The translations under genes and the position numbers were made by a program. A model generated the notes under the pieces. The model saw nothing but the letters and a program-made list of their open reading frames with translations, was not told where the DNA came from and did not search any database. From NCBI GenBank assembly GCA_964639215.1, contig CAZXCV010000007.1:1-64000 (forward strand): a stretch of 64,000 nucleotides of DNA. The letters run 5' to 3'. The stretch is from UBA6120 sp964639215 (GTDB taxonomy: Bacteria; Bacillota_I; Bacilli_A; RFN20; CAG-826). Shown here in pieces: positions 26,525 through 36,330 of this stretch (position 1 is its first letter; every line of letters begins with the position of its first letter).

Positions 26525-28930
26525 TTAGGCGTCTCCTTTTGGAGTTTCCGTTACTTGATTTTCATCAACTGGCGGGACGCTGTCTTGTTTCCGCACCTCA
26601 ATTTTAGCATTGAGTAAGTTTAAAATAACCTCAACGGCAATCGTTTCATTGCATTCTTGGAAAAGACGATAACCCTCATTGACATAATCTTGTAATGGAT
26701 TCGTGTTCGCATAGCTACGTAAGTGAATACCTTCACGCAAATGCTCCATCGTATCAATGTGCTTCGTCCAGTTGCGGTCAATTGAACGCAGTGAAATTTG
26801 CCGCTCAATTTGGTTGGAAACTTCAGATGGCCATTCATTTCGGCGTTTCTTATAATTGTTAATCATTAATAGTGACAAATCCTCAGCCACTTCTTCAAGT
26901 GGTGATTCTTCGTAGGCTGCTGGCTTAATTGTCCCTTCAGGCAAAAAGCGTGGTTCCACTTCTTTTTTTAGCAATTGGCCATGGACCGTACGACTCCGAT
27001 CATCTGGTTCGATCGCTTTATTAGCTAAAAACGACCCCGCTAAATCAAAGAAATCTTGGATTAAATAATTAATTTCTGACGCGTACAAAATATCATCGCG
27101 CTTCTTATAAGTGATTGAACGTTGTTTTGCCAAGACATCATCGTATTCAAGGAGGTTTTTCCGAGCATCGAAGTTTTGTCCTTCAATTCGTTTTTGTGCT
27201 GAAGTTATTGATTTCATAACTAAGGTATTTTCAATTGCTTCATCGCCAAGTTTGGCAAAAATATTGCGTAGACCATCACTTCCAAAGCGAATCATCAATT
27301 CATCATCTAGACTCACATAAAAACGAGAGTAACCAGGATCGCCTTGACGACCGCTACGACCACGAAGTTGGTTGTCAATTCGGCGTGATTCATGACGCTC
27401 CGTGCCAAACACGCATAATCCGCCAATTTTTTTAATTTCGTCATTGATTTTTATATCGGTTCCACGGCCAGCCATATTGGTGGCAAGCGTAATCATGCCT
27501 TTTTCGCCCGCATGTTTAATGATGTCGGCTTCGCGGGCGTGATTTTTCGCGTTTAAGAGTTCGTGCTTCAAACCTTCTTTTGTTAAAATCGCGCTTAATT
27601 CCTCAGACGCTTCCACTGATGGTGTCCCAATGAGGATTGGTTGTCCGATTTGATGCCGTTCTTTAAGCTCGTTAATAAGCGCTTTTAATTTAGCCTGTTT
27701 ATTTGCATAAACGAGATCGACGGCATCGTTACGAGCAATTGGACGATTAGTCGGAATCACGATGACGCGCATGTTATAGATTTTACGGAATTCTTCTTCT
27801 TCGGTTTTCGCGGTGCCGGTCATTCCCGACAATTTTTTATACAGTCGGAAGAAATTTTGATAAGTGATTGTCGCTAAAGTAATCGTCTCCTGCTTGATTT
27901 CGACGCTTTCTTTTGCTTGGATTGCTTGATGAAGGCCATCGCTATATTCACGGCCTTTTAAAATGCGACCTGTAAATTGGTCAATCAGCTGAATCGCGCG
28001 ATCAGCATCAACCATGTATTCAACATCACGCATCATAATATAGTTTGCTTTGAGCGCTTGATGAATCCGGTGCACCAAATCGGCGTATTGTGGATCATAT
28101 AAATTTTTGACCCCAAACATCCGCTCAGCCATGTTGTTTCCTTCATCAGTTAAGTTGCATGTTTTTGTTTTAATATCGACGGTAAAATGCTTTTCACGTC
28201 TGAGTGTCTTCACAAAACGATCGGCAATATTGTATTGACTTGCCGTGGCTTTCGCACCACCAGATATAATTAATGGTGTGCGTGATTCATCAATGAGAAT
28301 CGAGTCGGCTTCATCGATAATCGCATATTCAAGACCACGCAAGACGCGATCAGGGACGCGGCTTGCCATATTGTCGCGAAGATAATCAAATCCAACTTCT
28401 GAATTTGTCGTGTAAGTAATATCGCATAAATATGCCGCTTGTTTTTCACTCGTTGTTTTTTCACGTAAATTAACACCGACTGTCAAGCCCAAGAAACGAT
28501 AAATTTGACCCATCCACTCAGCATCACGACTCGCTAGGTATTCGTTAACCGTTACGACATGAACGCCTTTTCCTTGCAATGCATTCAGGTAGACCGCCAT
28601 CGTTGCTGTTAACGTCTTGCCTTCACCAGTTTTCATTTCCGCAACATCGCCTTCGTGTAAGGCTAATGCGCCTATAACTTGTACTTTAAATGGAAATTCT
28701 CCAAGTGTTCGCTTGGCTGCTTCGCGACTCACGGCAAACGCTTCGTACTTAATATCACTCAGTGTTTTACCATTCGCTAACAGCTCACGAAAATATGGTG
28801 TTTTCGCCTTTAATTCTTCGTCGCTCAAAGTGGCCATCTGCGCTTCATACGCTAGTACTTGCATGGCTTCTTTTTCTAATTTCTTCAAGGCACGGGCATC
28901 AATCCGTAACAATTTATCTAAAAATCCCAA
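26525..28930 (-). CDS. secA: Preprotein translocase ATPase SecA
   Basis: An 801-residue export motor. It shows the Q-region and Walker A MKTGEGKTLTA near residue 99, Walker B-type IIDEADSILIDESRTPLI near residue 205, and the second nucleotide-binding domain with TNMAGRGTDIK and LRGRSGRQGDPG near residues 490-520. The C-terminal zinc-binding Cys motif is absent, as in several Firmicutes SecA proteins; the tail is short and acidic. It drives protein export through SecYEG (see secG). The start is TTG, preceded by AAAGGGGG. It is followed directly by prfB. Confidence 0.96.
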   Translation of the reverse strand: MGFLDKLLRIDARALKKLEKEAMQVLAYEAQMATLSDEELKAKTPYFRELLANGKTLSDIKYEAFAVSREAAKRTLGEFPFKVQVIGALALHEGDVAEMKTGEGKTLTATMAVYLNALQGKGVHVVTVNEYLASRDAEWMGQIYRFLGLTVGVNLREKTTSEKQAAYLCDITYTTNSEVGFDYLRDNMASRVPDRVLRGLEYAIIDEADSILIDESRTPLIISGGAKATASQYNIADRFVKTLRREKHFTVDIKTKTCNLTDEGNNMAERMFGVKNLYDPQYADLVHRIHQALKANYIMMRDVEYMVDADRAIQLIDQFTGRILKGREYSDGLHQAIQAKESVEIKQETITLATITYQNFFRLYKKLSGMTGTAKTEEEEFRKIYNMRVIVIPTNRPIARNDAVDLVYANKQAKLKALINELKERHQIGQPILIGTPSVEASEELSAILTKEGLKHELLNAKNHAREADIIKHAGEKGMITLATNMAGRGTDIKINDEIKKIGGLCVFGTERHESRRIDNQLRGRSGRQGDPGYSRFYVSLDDELMIRFGSDGLRNIFAKLGDEAIENTLVMKSITSAQKRIEGQNFDARKNLLEYDDVLAKQRSITYKKRDDILYASEINYLIQDFFDLAGSFLANKAIEPDDRSRTVHGQLLKKEVEPRFLPEGTIKPAAYEESPLEEVAEDLSLLMINNYKKRRNEWPSEVSNQIERQISLRSIDRNWTKHIDTMEHLREGIHLRSYANTNPLQDYVNEGYRLFQECNETIAVEVILNLLNAKIEVRKQDSVPPVDENQVTETPKGDA

Positions 28931-29010
28931 TGTCCGGTCCCCCTTTCAAATCCAATTGTATATTTTATCTTATAAAATAACTTATTCCAATTGATTACTT
29001 ACTATTGTCG

Positions 29011-29631
29011 TTATTTTATCGTCGTTTTTGTCTTTGACATCACGAGTATTTTTACTTCTTTAACATCGGCTTTCTTCACTAACTCATAAGCTTGCTTCAT
29101 CGAAGTTCCCGATGTATAAACATCATCAACTAAGAGAATGCGCTTATTTATCAATAATTGTGGTTGTTCGAGTGCAAATAAATTTTTGATGTTGTGCCGC
29201 TCTTGAAACGGTATCATCGCTTGTTTATGGGGCACGATTTTTCGGAGTGCTAAAATCATTGGTAGTCGTAAGAACGAGAAGATTGTCTCGACATGATTAA
29301 AACCTCGCTTATTATCATCCTCGTACCAACTAGGAATCGGGACGATGTGAAACCCACGATATTTTATGTGTAACCATATTTTGATGCGATCGAAAAAAAT
29401 ACCGGCAAGTTCGACATCACCACATCCTTTCAGTAAATATAGTTTTTCCTTGATGTAGTCATCATAGTCATAGATTGCGAATGCCGAAACACCCTCGACA
29501 TTGAACTGCTGATACTTTGGGCTTAACGCCCGATAACAGCGATCACATAATGCGACATTTTTTAAAAATAAAGTGGTAAAACTTTGAACAGTGATTGGTT
29601 TAAAACACACTTTACAAATGTTGGTTGGCAT
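29011..29631 (-). CDS. comFC: ComFC-like phosphoribosyltransferase-domain protein
   Basis: A 206-residue protein with an N-terminal zinc-ribbon (CKVCFKPI near residue 6 and LCDRCYRAL near residue 33) and a C-terminal PRTase fold. The PRPP-binding loop ILLVDDVYTSGTS lies near residue 164. ComFC proteins support DNA uptake in natural transformation; the ligand of the PRTase domain is uncertain. It overlaps comFA by about 20 bp. In Bacillus, hpf lies between comFC and secA; it is missing here. Confidence 0.9.
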   Translation of the reverse strand: MPTNICKVCFKPITVQSFTTLFLKNVALCDRCYRALSPKYQQFNVEGVSAFAIYDYDDYIKEKLYLLKGCGDVELAGIFFDRIKIWLHIKYRGFHIVPIPSWYEDDNKRGFNHVETIFSFLRLPMILALRKIVPHKQAMIPFQERHNIKNLFALEQPQLLINKRILLVDDVYTSGTSMKQAYELVKKADVKEVKILVMSKTKTTIK

Positions 29632-30760
29632 AAGATATTTCTCTAATTGCTTCCTTCATTTCATTAGTAGATCGAATGGCAAGAAAGACGACATCGCCAG
29701 TTGGAGCTTCACTTTTACGCCCGACACGCCCTGCCATTTGTAGTAACGTACCACGATCAAATAATGAATGATGGGCATCATATATTAATACTTGTAGATT
29801 CGTTAAAGTGATACCTCGTTCCAGCACGGATGTGCTTACTAAATATCGATATTTTCTCTTTCTAAAATCATTAATAATGGTTTCGCGATCTTTACATTTT
29901 GAGTGAACGAGTGCGCCACCATTACAAAAACACTTGAGCCAGCGAAATAAGGATTCGCCACTCTGGATTGTCGGAACAAACACAATGATTGGCCGTTCCT
30001 TTTTGATGTGTAGCTTGATGAAATCAAGTGTATAGTCAATTTTAAACATAAAATGACGCTTAACAATCCGTGGAATCGGTAAAGGATGACGGTGATATCG
30101 AGTCCAAAGATGTAAAATCTTGTGACCAGTCGTTTGAAACCTCCGCATCATGGTGGATGTTGGAGTCGCCGTTAAAGCCACAAGTGGTCCCCGTCTACTT
30201 CGAGTTGCTAAAGCCATGAGCACTTCGTTGTCTTTAAATGGAAAAGCGTCAAATTCATCGATGATTAATAAATCAAATGTTTGTTCATATCGATAAATTT
30301 GATGGGTTGTTAAAATGATGAGATCACCGGCTAATTTATCGTGATGGCCACCATACACGGCAATCACATTTATATGTGGGAACGCTTGCTCGAAGCGTTT
30401 TGTCAATTCAATCACGACATCACGCCGGGGAATCGCAAATCCAATCTGGGCTTTTTTCATTAATGCATGCTGAATCAGTGGAAAAACAATTTCGGTTTTT
30501 CCTGCTCCAGTTACAGCATGGATGAGTACATTCTGTTTTTGCTCGTATGCTTCAATTAACGCTTGTCCTAAACGTTGTTGCTCTTCGCTTAAGTGATACG
30601 TGAGTTCGAGCGTCGGGTCTATGTTATCGTCGATGGTATCAACGACAGCATCAGCACCAGAAAAAATAATGCACGCACGACAGTAGGGTACATGATTGAG
30701 ATAGCCAATTTTTTCAAATGTGCGATTACCACAACGTGGACAAACATATTGGGTGCCCAT
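29612..30760 (-). CDS. comFA: ComFA-like DNA uptake helicase
   Basis: A 382-residue superfamily 2 helicase. A four-cysteine zinc motif opens the protein (YVCPRCGNRTFEKIGY, then PYCRACIIF). Walker A is HAVTGAGKTEIVFP near residue 80, the DEAD-like box is LLIIDEFDAFPF near residue 162, motif III is ALTATPT near residue 195, and motif VI is QMAGRVGRK near residue 335. ComFA powers transport of single-stranded DNA into the cytoplasm during competence. It is shorter than Bacillus ComFA (over 450 residues), mostly at the N-terminus. The ribosome binding site is weak. Confidence 0.88.
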   Translation of the reverse strand: MGTQYVCPRCGNRTFEKIGYLNHVPYCRACIIFSGADAVVDTIDDNIDPTLELTYHLSEEQQRLGQALIEAYEQKQNVLIHAVTGAGKTEIVFPLIQHALMKKAQIGFAIPRRDVVIELTKRFEQAFPHINVIAVYGGHHDKLAGDLIILTTHQIYRYEQTFDLLIIDEFDAFPFKDNEVLMALATRSRRGPLVALTATPTSTMMRRFQTTGHKILHLWTRYHRHPLPIPRIVKRHFMFKIDYTLDFIKLHIKKERPIIVFVPTIQSGESLFRWLKCFCNGGALVHSKCKDRETIINDFRKRKYRYLVSTSVLERGITLTNLQVLIYDAHHSLFDRGTLLQMAGRVGRKSEAPTGDVVFLAIRSTNEMKEAIREISYANQHL

Positions 30761-30795
30761 ACTTAGTAATAGTCACCCTGAATCGCGTTTAGAGT

Positions 30796-31245
30796 TTATT
30801 TATAAATCTGATCTTCATAAGCTTTGATGATATCGACGCGGGTCGCATGACGTCCGCCATCAAAGGGAGTCGCTAGGAAGATATCGACACGGCGCAATAC
30901 ATCTTCAAGCGCCATAAAATGGGCGCCAAACGAGAGCATGTTCGCATTGTTGTCTTTACGGGTTAGTGCAACAACAGTGTCGTCATATCCAACGCCGCAG
31001 CGAACACCTTTAACTTTATTAGCGGCAATGGAAATGCCAATTCCCGAATTACAAATGACAAAACCAAACATCGCTTCGCCACAACTGATTTTTTCACCAG
31101 CGCCAATCGCAAAATTTGGATAGTGCGTTGATTCGAAACTATTGGTGCCGACATCAATCACATGGTGTCCCTTGGCTTCAAGATGTTTGATAATCGCGGC
31201 TTTATAAGTGAAGCCACCATGATCACTTCCAACAACGATATTCAT
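30796..31245 (-). CDS. rpiB: Ribose-5-phosphate isomerase B
   Basis: A 149-residue RpiB/LacAB family sugar-phosphate isomerase. The opening IVVGSDHGGFTYK and the active-site segment VICNSGIGISIAANKVKG (catalytic Cys near residue 66) are diagnostic. The usual CGTGIG reads CNSGIG here. It interconverts ribose-5-phosphate and ribulose-5-phosphate for the pentose phosphate pathway and nucleotide synthesis. AAAGGAGC precedes the ATG, and it overlaps the tsaC gene stop by 4 bp. Confidence 0.9.
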   Translation of the reverse strand: MNIVVGSDHGGFTYKAAIIKHLEAKGHHVIDVGTNSFESTHYPNFAIGAGEKISCGEAMFGFVICNSGIGISIAANKVKGVRCGVGYDDTVVALTRKDNNANMLSFGAHFMALEDVLRRVDIFLATPFDGGRHATRVDIIKAYEDQIYK

Positions 31246-31862
31246 ACGTGCTCCTTTTTAATAAGTTTGATTTGCTCTAGGGTAATCATCCCTTGACGAA
31301 TCAATTTAATATTATCATCTTGATCAATCTCAATCACCGTTGAAGGTGTCCCCGATGTGACATTACCAAAAACAAGCGCATCAATCTCACCATCAAAGAC
31401 CGCGAGCACTTCATCTGGCGTCAGTGCCGGTGGTTGCTCGGCTTTGTTGGCACTTGGTACGAGTAGAGGCTTTCCAACTTTCATGATTAACGATTGAATC
31501 GTTTGGAGATTCGATACACGAATTCCAACTTTACCAGTATTTAGATGGACCCAAACCGGCATTTTTTTAACAACTGGCAAAATAATCGTTAATGGTCCTG
31601 GTAAAAATGTATCGAGGATTGCTCTTGTCACATCACTAACATAAGCAAAATGTTCAATATCGTCAACCGCTGCACACATGAGTGTGAATGGTTTATCTGG
31701 ACGTCGGTTTTTGACGGACACTAAGCGATTAAACGCTTGTTCATCGTCATAGACAACTCCAAGACCAAACACCGTCTCCGTTGGAAAAGCTACAAGACCA
31801 CCTTGTCTTAATATTTCGGCAGCTTGATCGAGGTTAATATATGTTAATGATCGTGTTTTCAT
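31242..31862 (-). CDS. tsaC: Threonylcarbamoyl-AMP synthase (Sua5/YciO/YrdC family)
   Basis: A 206-residue YrdC-domain protein. Key family segments are GGLVAFPTETVFGLG near residue 21, a KNRRPDKPFTL stretch near residue 50, and LLVPSANKAEQPP near residue 128. It makes threonylcarbamoyl-AMP from threonine, bicarbonate and ATP for the t6A37 modification of ANN-decoding tRNAs. It lacks the extra C-terminal Sua5 domain. It sits in the common prfA-prmC-tsaC-rpiB order of Firmicutes; prmC ends one base from its start. Confidence 0.9.
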   Translation of the reverse strand: MKTRSLTYINLDQAAEILRQGGLVAFPTETVFGLGVVYDDEQAFNRLVSVKNRRPDKPFTLMCAAVDDIEHFAYVSDVTRAILDTFLPGPLTIILPVVKKMPVWVHLNTGKVGIRVSNLQTIQSLIMKVGKPLLVPSANKAEQPPALTPDEVLAVFDGEIDALVFGNVTSGTPSTVIEIDQDDNIKLIRQGMITLEQIKLIKKEHV

Positions 31863-31863
31863 A

Positions 31864-32682
31864 TTATAACTCCACGGTAATGAAGCGATTTTTCCCTTGC
31901 AAATCCCTGCTTATTTTAATTTTAGCATCTTTAAAGTAGCTCGATGCAATTGCCTTAACTTGTTGGTCTTGTTCCTCATCAATTTCAAGTATGATCACAC
32001 CGTGGGGGTTAATGATGCGTGATGCCATACTTAGAATATGCTGATGATTACTAATGCCATCTAATGCAAATAACGCTGAGTGTGGTTCGTGTTGAAGCAC
32101 ATTTGATGCAACGGTTTTCGATGAGGCAATGTAAGGTGGGTTGGCGATAATAGCATCGACATTGATTTGTCGACGCTCGAATGGTTCAAGCCAATTGCCC
32201 TCCAAAAAGATGATATCAGTCCCATGGAACTTAGCATTCTTTTTTGCGACTTCAAGTGCAGTTTGTGAAATATCACTCGCATAGACAATCATGTGTGGAT
32301 AACGTTTTTTTATTGCGATTGCGAGACATCCTGATCCTGTACCTAAATCAGCAATAACCTTAATTTGACGATGCTTCATCGATGCGATTAACTCATCAAT
32401 CAACTGCTCAGTTTCAGGACGAGGAATCAGGACGGCTTCATCGACATAAAGTTCTAAATCGAGAAAATACGCCTTATTCAATAAATACTGAATTGGCATT
32501 CCATCAAGATGTTTCAAGATGAGCATCTCAAAATCAGCAAGATGTTGCATTGGTTCATGCATGTGAAGAAATAATTCATTGGTGTCTTGATATTTTAAAA
32601 CGTGGGCCATGAGTATTTGGATGGCTTTCGTTTCAACTTGATAATTATTAATCGTTTTGGCGTACACTTGGCCAATCGTCAT
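31864..32682 (-). CDS. prmC: Release factor glutamine methyltransferase
   Basis: A 272-residue SAM-dependent methyltransferase. The SAM loop is IADLGTGSGCLAIAI near residue 117, and the catalytic motif ANPPYI lies near residue 178. PrmC methylates the glutamine of the GGQ motif in RF1 and RF2; both targets are encoded nearby. The ATG directly follows the prfA stop (TAAATG), with AGGAAA as ribosome binding site, so it is coupled to prfA. Confidence 0.93.
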   Translation of the reverse strand: MTIGQVYAKTINNYQVETKAIQILMAHVLKYQDTNELFLHMHEPMQHLADFEMLILKHLDGMPIQYLLNKAYFLDLELYVDEAVLIPRPETEQLIDELIASMKHRQIKVIADLGTGSGCLAIAIKKRYPHMIVYASDISQTALEVAKKNAKFHGTDIIFLEGNWLEPFERRQINVDAIIANPPYIASSKTVASNVLQHEPHSALFALDGISNHQHILSMASRIINPHGVIILEIDEEQDQQVKAIASSYFKDAKIKISRDLQGKNRFITVEL

Positions 32683-33758
32683 TTAAGAATTTCCTAATAA
32701 TTTTTGCTCTTGATCATAATTAACAAGTGCATCGATCACTTCGTCAAGTAAGCCTTCCATCACACGATCGAGCTTTTGGATTGTAAATCCAATGCGATGG
32801 TCGGTTACACGATTTTGTGGATAATTATATGTGCGAATTTTTTCAGAGCGTTCACCGGTTCCGACTTTTAATTTTCGTTCACTGCCGATTTTTTCGTCTT
32901 GCTCGGCTTGTTTTTGGGCTTGAATTTTCGCCCGTAACATTTTCATGGCCAGTTCGCGATTTTGCATTTGTGACTTTTCAACTTGGCAATAAACGGTGAC
33001 TCCGGTTGGAATATGAGAAATACGAACAGCGGATTCAACTTTGTTGACATTTGACCACCCGCTCCTTGAGAACGGAATGTATCGATTTCAAGATCGGCGG
33101 GGTTAATTTGAATATCGACTTCTTCAACTTCTGGCATAACTAGTACCGTTGCTGTCGATGTATGAATACGTCCTGATGCTTCTGTCTTTGGCACGCGTTG
33201 GACGCGATGGGCACCACTTTCAAATTTCATTTTTGAATACACCTGGTCACCTTTGATCATGAATGAGACCAAACTAAAACCACCAGCTTCAGATGGAGAA
33301 CCATCAAGCATTTGTATTTTCCAACCATTACTTTCGGCATATTTGGTATACATGCGAAAGAGATCGCCCGCAAAAATGTTGGCTTCATCGCCACCAGCTG
33401 CGCCACGAATTTCGATAACGATATTTTTATCGTCATTAGGGTCTTTGGGAATTAATGAAAACTTTATTTTTTCAAGCAATTCATCAAGTTTGGTACTCAA
33501 AGATCGTACTTCTTCCTTACCGAGTTGGGCAATATCAGGATCAGTGTCATCTTTCATGATAAGCGCATCATCGAGATTGGCTTCTGTTTTGTTATATATC
33601 TGGAACAAATCAAGAACCGGAACAATTTCGGCGCGCTCTTTCGATAAATCGCGAAATTGACGAAAATCAGCGGTGATATGCTCATCGAGCAGTAACTTAT
33701 CAATCGTCTCTAAACGTTGCTGCATGGCTAAGAGCCGCGCTTTTAATGTATCTTCCAT
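32683..33758 (-). CDS. prfA: Peptide chain release factor 1, interrupted by a one-base frameshift
   Basis: RF1 ends translation at UAA/UAG. The first reading frame covers 33758 down to about 33051 and runs through the codon-recognition region to the catalytic GAGGQ; it then continues out of frame to a false end. The true continuation (VNKVESAVRISHIP..., through KIRTYNYPQNRVTDHRIG) is in another frame and runs to 32683. One base is missing next to CAAATG: with an extra A the reading would be GGQNVNKVE, as in this genome's RF2. The restored length of about 358 residues is normal. No X-XXY-YYZ slippery site is present. Because RF1 is essential and the scaffold has a gap, a homopolymer sequencing error is the likeliest cause. 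Confidence 0.9.
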
Positions 33759-33856
33759 AGTTCCTCAAGTAAATCCAATGTATTTTATCATATCCGAAGG
33801 ATATTAAAAAGAGTGACTTCCTAGCATCTAGACAAAGAACAAAACAGGGTTTTATG

Positions 33857-33885
33857 TTTCAGAAACACCCCTCATTATGTATAAT
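33857..33885 (+). promoter_or_regulatory. Candidate promoter for the dnaX operon
   Basis: TATAAT at 33880-33885 with a weak TTTCAG 17 bases upstream, in the spacer between divergent prfA and dnaX. The predicted transcript would start about ten bases before the ATG, so the leader is very short. Only the -10 is good. Confidence 0.4.
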
Positions 33886-33901
33886 GATACGTAGGTAATT
33901 T

Positions 33902-35725
33902 ATGGCATATAAAGCACTCTATCGCACATATCGTCCGTTAACTTTTTTAGAGGTGGCTGGGCAAAAACATATCGTTAAAACTTTGCAAAATGCACTAAAA
34001 ACTAACAAAGTCGCCCACGCATACTTATTCACAGGTCCCCGGGGCACTGGTAAAACATCGATGGCCAAATTAATGGCCAAAGCCTTAAACTGTGAAGAAG
34101 GCATCGGCCACCAGTGCAATGTCTGTCCCAATTGCCTCGCCATCAATGATGGTTCGCATCCTGACGTGATTGAAATTGATGCGGCAAGTAACAACGGTGT
34201 CGACGAAGTTCGTGATTTAATCGACAAAGTCAAATATGCGCCGATTAAAGGCAAATACAAGGTTTATATCATTGATGAAGTGCACATGATGACGAGTGGG
34301 GCCTTTAATGCTTTGTTAAAAACGCTTGAAGAGCCACCGGCACACGTTGTCTTTATCTTAGCAACGACCGAACCTCATAAGGTCATCGCCACAATCGTCA
34401 GCCGGTGCCAGCGCTATGACTTTGCCAAGGTCAGCGATATTGATATCAAAACACGAATGGTCGAAATTCTCAAACAAGAAAACATATCGTATGAACCTCG
34501 CGCCATTGACACGATTATCAGTCTCGCTGATGGCGGTGTTCGCGATGCTTTATCGCTTCTCGATCAAGTGATTGCTTATAGTGATGAACAAGTCAATGAA
34601 ACCGAGATTTATGAATTGTTTGGTTTGGCTGGTACACCAGACAAAATTAAATTACTGAAACACGTTGCAAATGGTGAGACGAAACTATTGCTTGAAACAC
34701 TCCAACAATTCATGGTTCAAGGCGTCGATATTAAGCGTCTTGTTAGCAATCTCCTCGATATTCTCAAAGACTTACTAATATATTTACAAACTTCAAATCA
34801 TCGTTTGCTGCAAACGCTTACGGCCACTGAAGCCGATGATTTACTCACAATTCTTGATTATGAAGAAGTTCCCGTATATCTTGATGCCTTACTCAAAGCG
34901 CAACAAGATTTTCGTTATGTCGCCTCAATTCGAACACTATTCGAAGTCGTGCTCTTGAAACTTGCGCATAAAGAATCTCCTGTTCCGGTCGAGCCCACCA
35001 TTAAGCAAGAAATCATTAAAAATGAAGCGACACCACCATCGATACCACAAAGAGAATCCCTTCCGGAAATTGAGCCGTCAAACGAACCAGCGCCAGCACC
35101 AATTAAAGACGACGACATTACTTTTAAGCCAGTTAATGGTAACGGTGAATCGAAAATCAACCACTTTCCAAAAGTGGTGCGCCCCGACACTCAAGAAATT
35201 CCAAAAGTGCCCGAAGAACCTCTAGCTATTTTTGTAGAATTAAAAAAAGAAGTGACGCCACCACCCGAACTGGTGATTGAAGATGCACCCGCAACCGTAC
35301 TCGCCACAAGTGGTGATCACATTACGATTGATGATGATAACATTATCAAAATCATGGTTAGTGGCCTTAAGGACGATAAACTCGCATTGCTTAATCGGTG
35401 GGGTGAATTACGCTCACTCAGTGTTGATTTAGCAATTGGACGTTTTGCCGCTTTATTAAGTGATGGACGTCCCTTCGTATTATGCAAACAAGTGTTGATT
35501 TTGGAATATGATTTAGCAACACTTGTCGAAAAAGTGAATATTGTTGCTAATCAACCTAGTTTTCAATCGATTATTAAAGCGATGATCAAGCGTCACATCG
35601 TCGTCTATGCCTTAACGCGGAGCGAATGCTTGCGACTAAAGAAAAAATATTTTGAATTGAATCAAATCAAAAAATTACCCGATCGTAAATCATTGACGAT
35701 AGAAATCAAAGGTTATGACTTATGA
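33902..35725 (+). CDS. dnaX: DNA polymerase III subunits gamma and tau
   Basis: A 607-residue clamp-loader ATPase. Walker A is FTGPRGTGKTSMAKL near residue 43, the four-cysteine zinc module is CEEGIGHQCNVCPNCLAI near residue 63, Walker B is KVYIIDEVHMMT near residue 120, and sensor-1 ATTEPHKV follows. After about residue 360 comes a low-complexity Pro/Glu-rich tau linker and a C-terminal polymerase-binding part. It loads the sliding clamp and links replisome parts. The ATG has only a weak AGG upstream. recR overlaps its stop by 4 bp; the usual ybaB/yaaK gene between dnaX and recR is absent. Confidence 0.95.
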   Translation: MAYKALYRTYRPLTFLEVAGQKHIVKTLQNALKTNKVAHAYLFTGPRGTGKTSMAKLMAKALNCEEGIGHQCNVCPNCLAINDGSHPDVIEIDAASNNGVDEVRDLIDKVKYAPIKGKYKVYIIDEVHMMTSGAFNALLKTLEEPPAHVVFILATTEPHKVIATIVSRCQRYDFAKVSDIDIKTRMVEILKQENISYEPRAIDTIISLADGGVRDALSLLDQVIAYSDEQVNETEIYELFGLAGTPDKIKLLKHVANGETKLLLETLQQFMVQGVDIKRLVSNLLDILKDLLIYLQTSNHRLLQTLTATEADDLLTILDYEEVPVYLDALLKAQQDFRYVASIRTLFEVVLLKLAHKESPVPVEPTIKQEIIKNEATPPSIPQRESLPEIEPSNEPAPAPIKDDDITFKPVNGNGESKINHFPKVVRPDTQEIPKVPEEPLAIFVELKKEVTPPPELVIEDAPATVLATSGDHITIDDDNIIKIMVSGLKDDKLALLNRWGELRSLSVDLAIGRFAALLSDGRPFVLCKQVLILEYDLATLVEKVNIVANQPSFQSIIKAMIKRHIVVYALTRSECLRLKKKYFELNQIKKLPDRKSLTIEIKGYDL

Positions 35726-36330
35726 AACAACTTTCAACGCTCGAAACGTTAATCGAAGCATTTCACCGCCTCCCTGGTGTCGGGCTTAAGTCCGCTGAAC
35801 GCATGGCCTACAGTCTCTTAGAAATGGAAACATCTGATGTCCGTGCTTTTATCGAAGCACTTGAAAATGTCAGTAAAAATATTCACCGCTGTCCCATCTG
35901 CGGTATTTATACCGAGCATGAACGCTGTGAAATATGCACCGATAAAACGCGTGATCACCATACGTTAATCGTCGTCAGCTACGTGAAAGATGTCTATGCG
36001 TTTGAAAAGCTTGAGAACCCGCCGTTTGTCTACCATGTCCTCGGGGGCGTCTTATCGGCGGTTAAAGGCATTAATATTGAAGATTTAAGCATTGATGCCA
36101 TGCTTGAACGTATTAATACCGAAGATATCCATGAAGTTATTTTGGCAACTAATCCGACGATTGAAGGAGAAACGACAGCGCTGTTTCTCTCAAAATTATT
36201 AATGAACCATCCCGTTAAAGTAACGCGATTAGCTTATGGTTTACCAATGGGTGGCCATCTTGACTATGCCGATAGTTTAACGTTGGCAAAATCATTGGCT
36301 AATCGGACAAAATTGAAGGGGGAATCATAA
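35722..36330 (+). CDS. recR: Recombination protein RecR
   Basis: A 202-residue RecFOR-pathway protein. It has a helix-hairpin-helix start (RLPGVGLKSAERMAYSLL near residue 15), the C4 zinc finger CPICGIYTEHERCEICTD near residue 57, and a Toprim domain with VVSYVKDVYAFEK near residue 82. The end, ATNPTIEGETTALFL, is a standard RecR segment. It helps load RecA at gaps. The ATG overlaps the dnaX stop (ATGA), and its own stop overlaps the tmk start (TAATG). Confidence 0.95.
   Translation: MKQLSTLETLIEAFHRLPGVGLKSAERMAYSLLEMETSDVRAFIEALENVSKNIHRCPICGIYTEHERCEICTDKTRDHHTLIVVSYVKDVYAFEKLENPPFVYHVLGGVLSAVKGINIEDLSIDAMLERINTEDIHEVILATNPTIEGETTALFLSKLLMNHPVKVTRLAYGLPMGGHLDYADSLTLAKSLANRTKLKGES

Noticed and set aside
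28617..28994. 125-codon frame antisense to secA
   Set aside because: Shadow of the secA codon pattern; no ribosome binding site and no recognisable protein.
33040..33070. Programmed -1 frameshift in prfA
   Set aside because: No X-XXY-YYZ slippery sequence or obvious downstream structure; an indel error is simpler. Kept only as a question in the findings.
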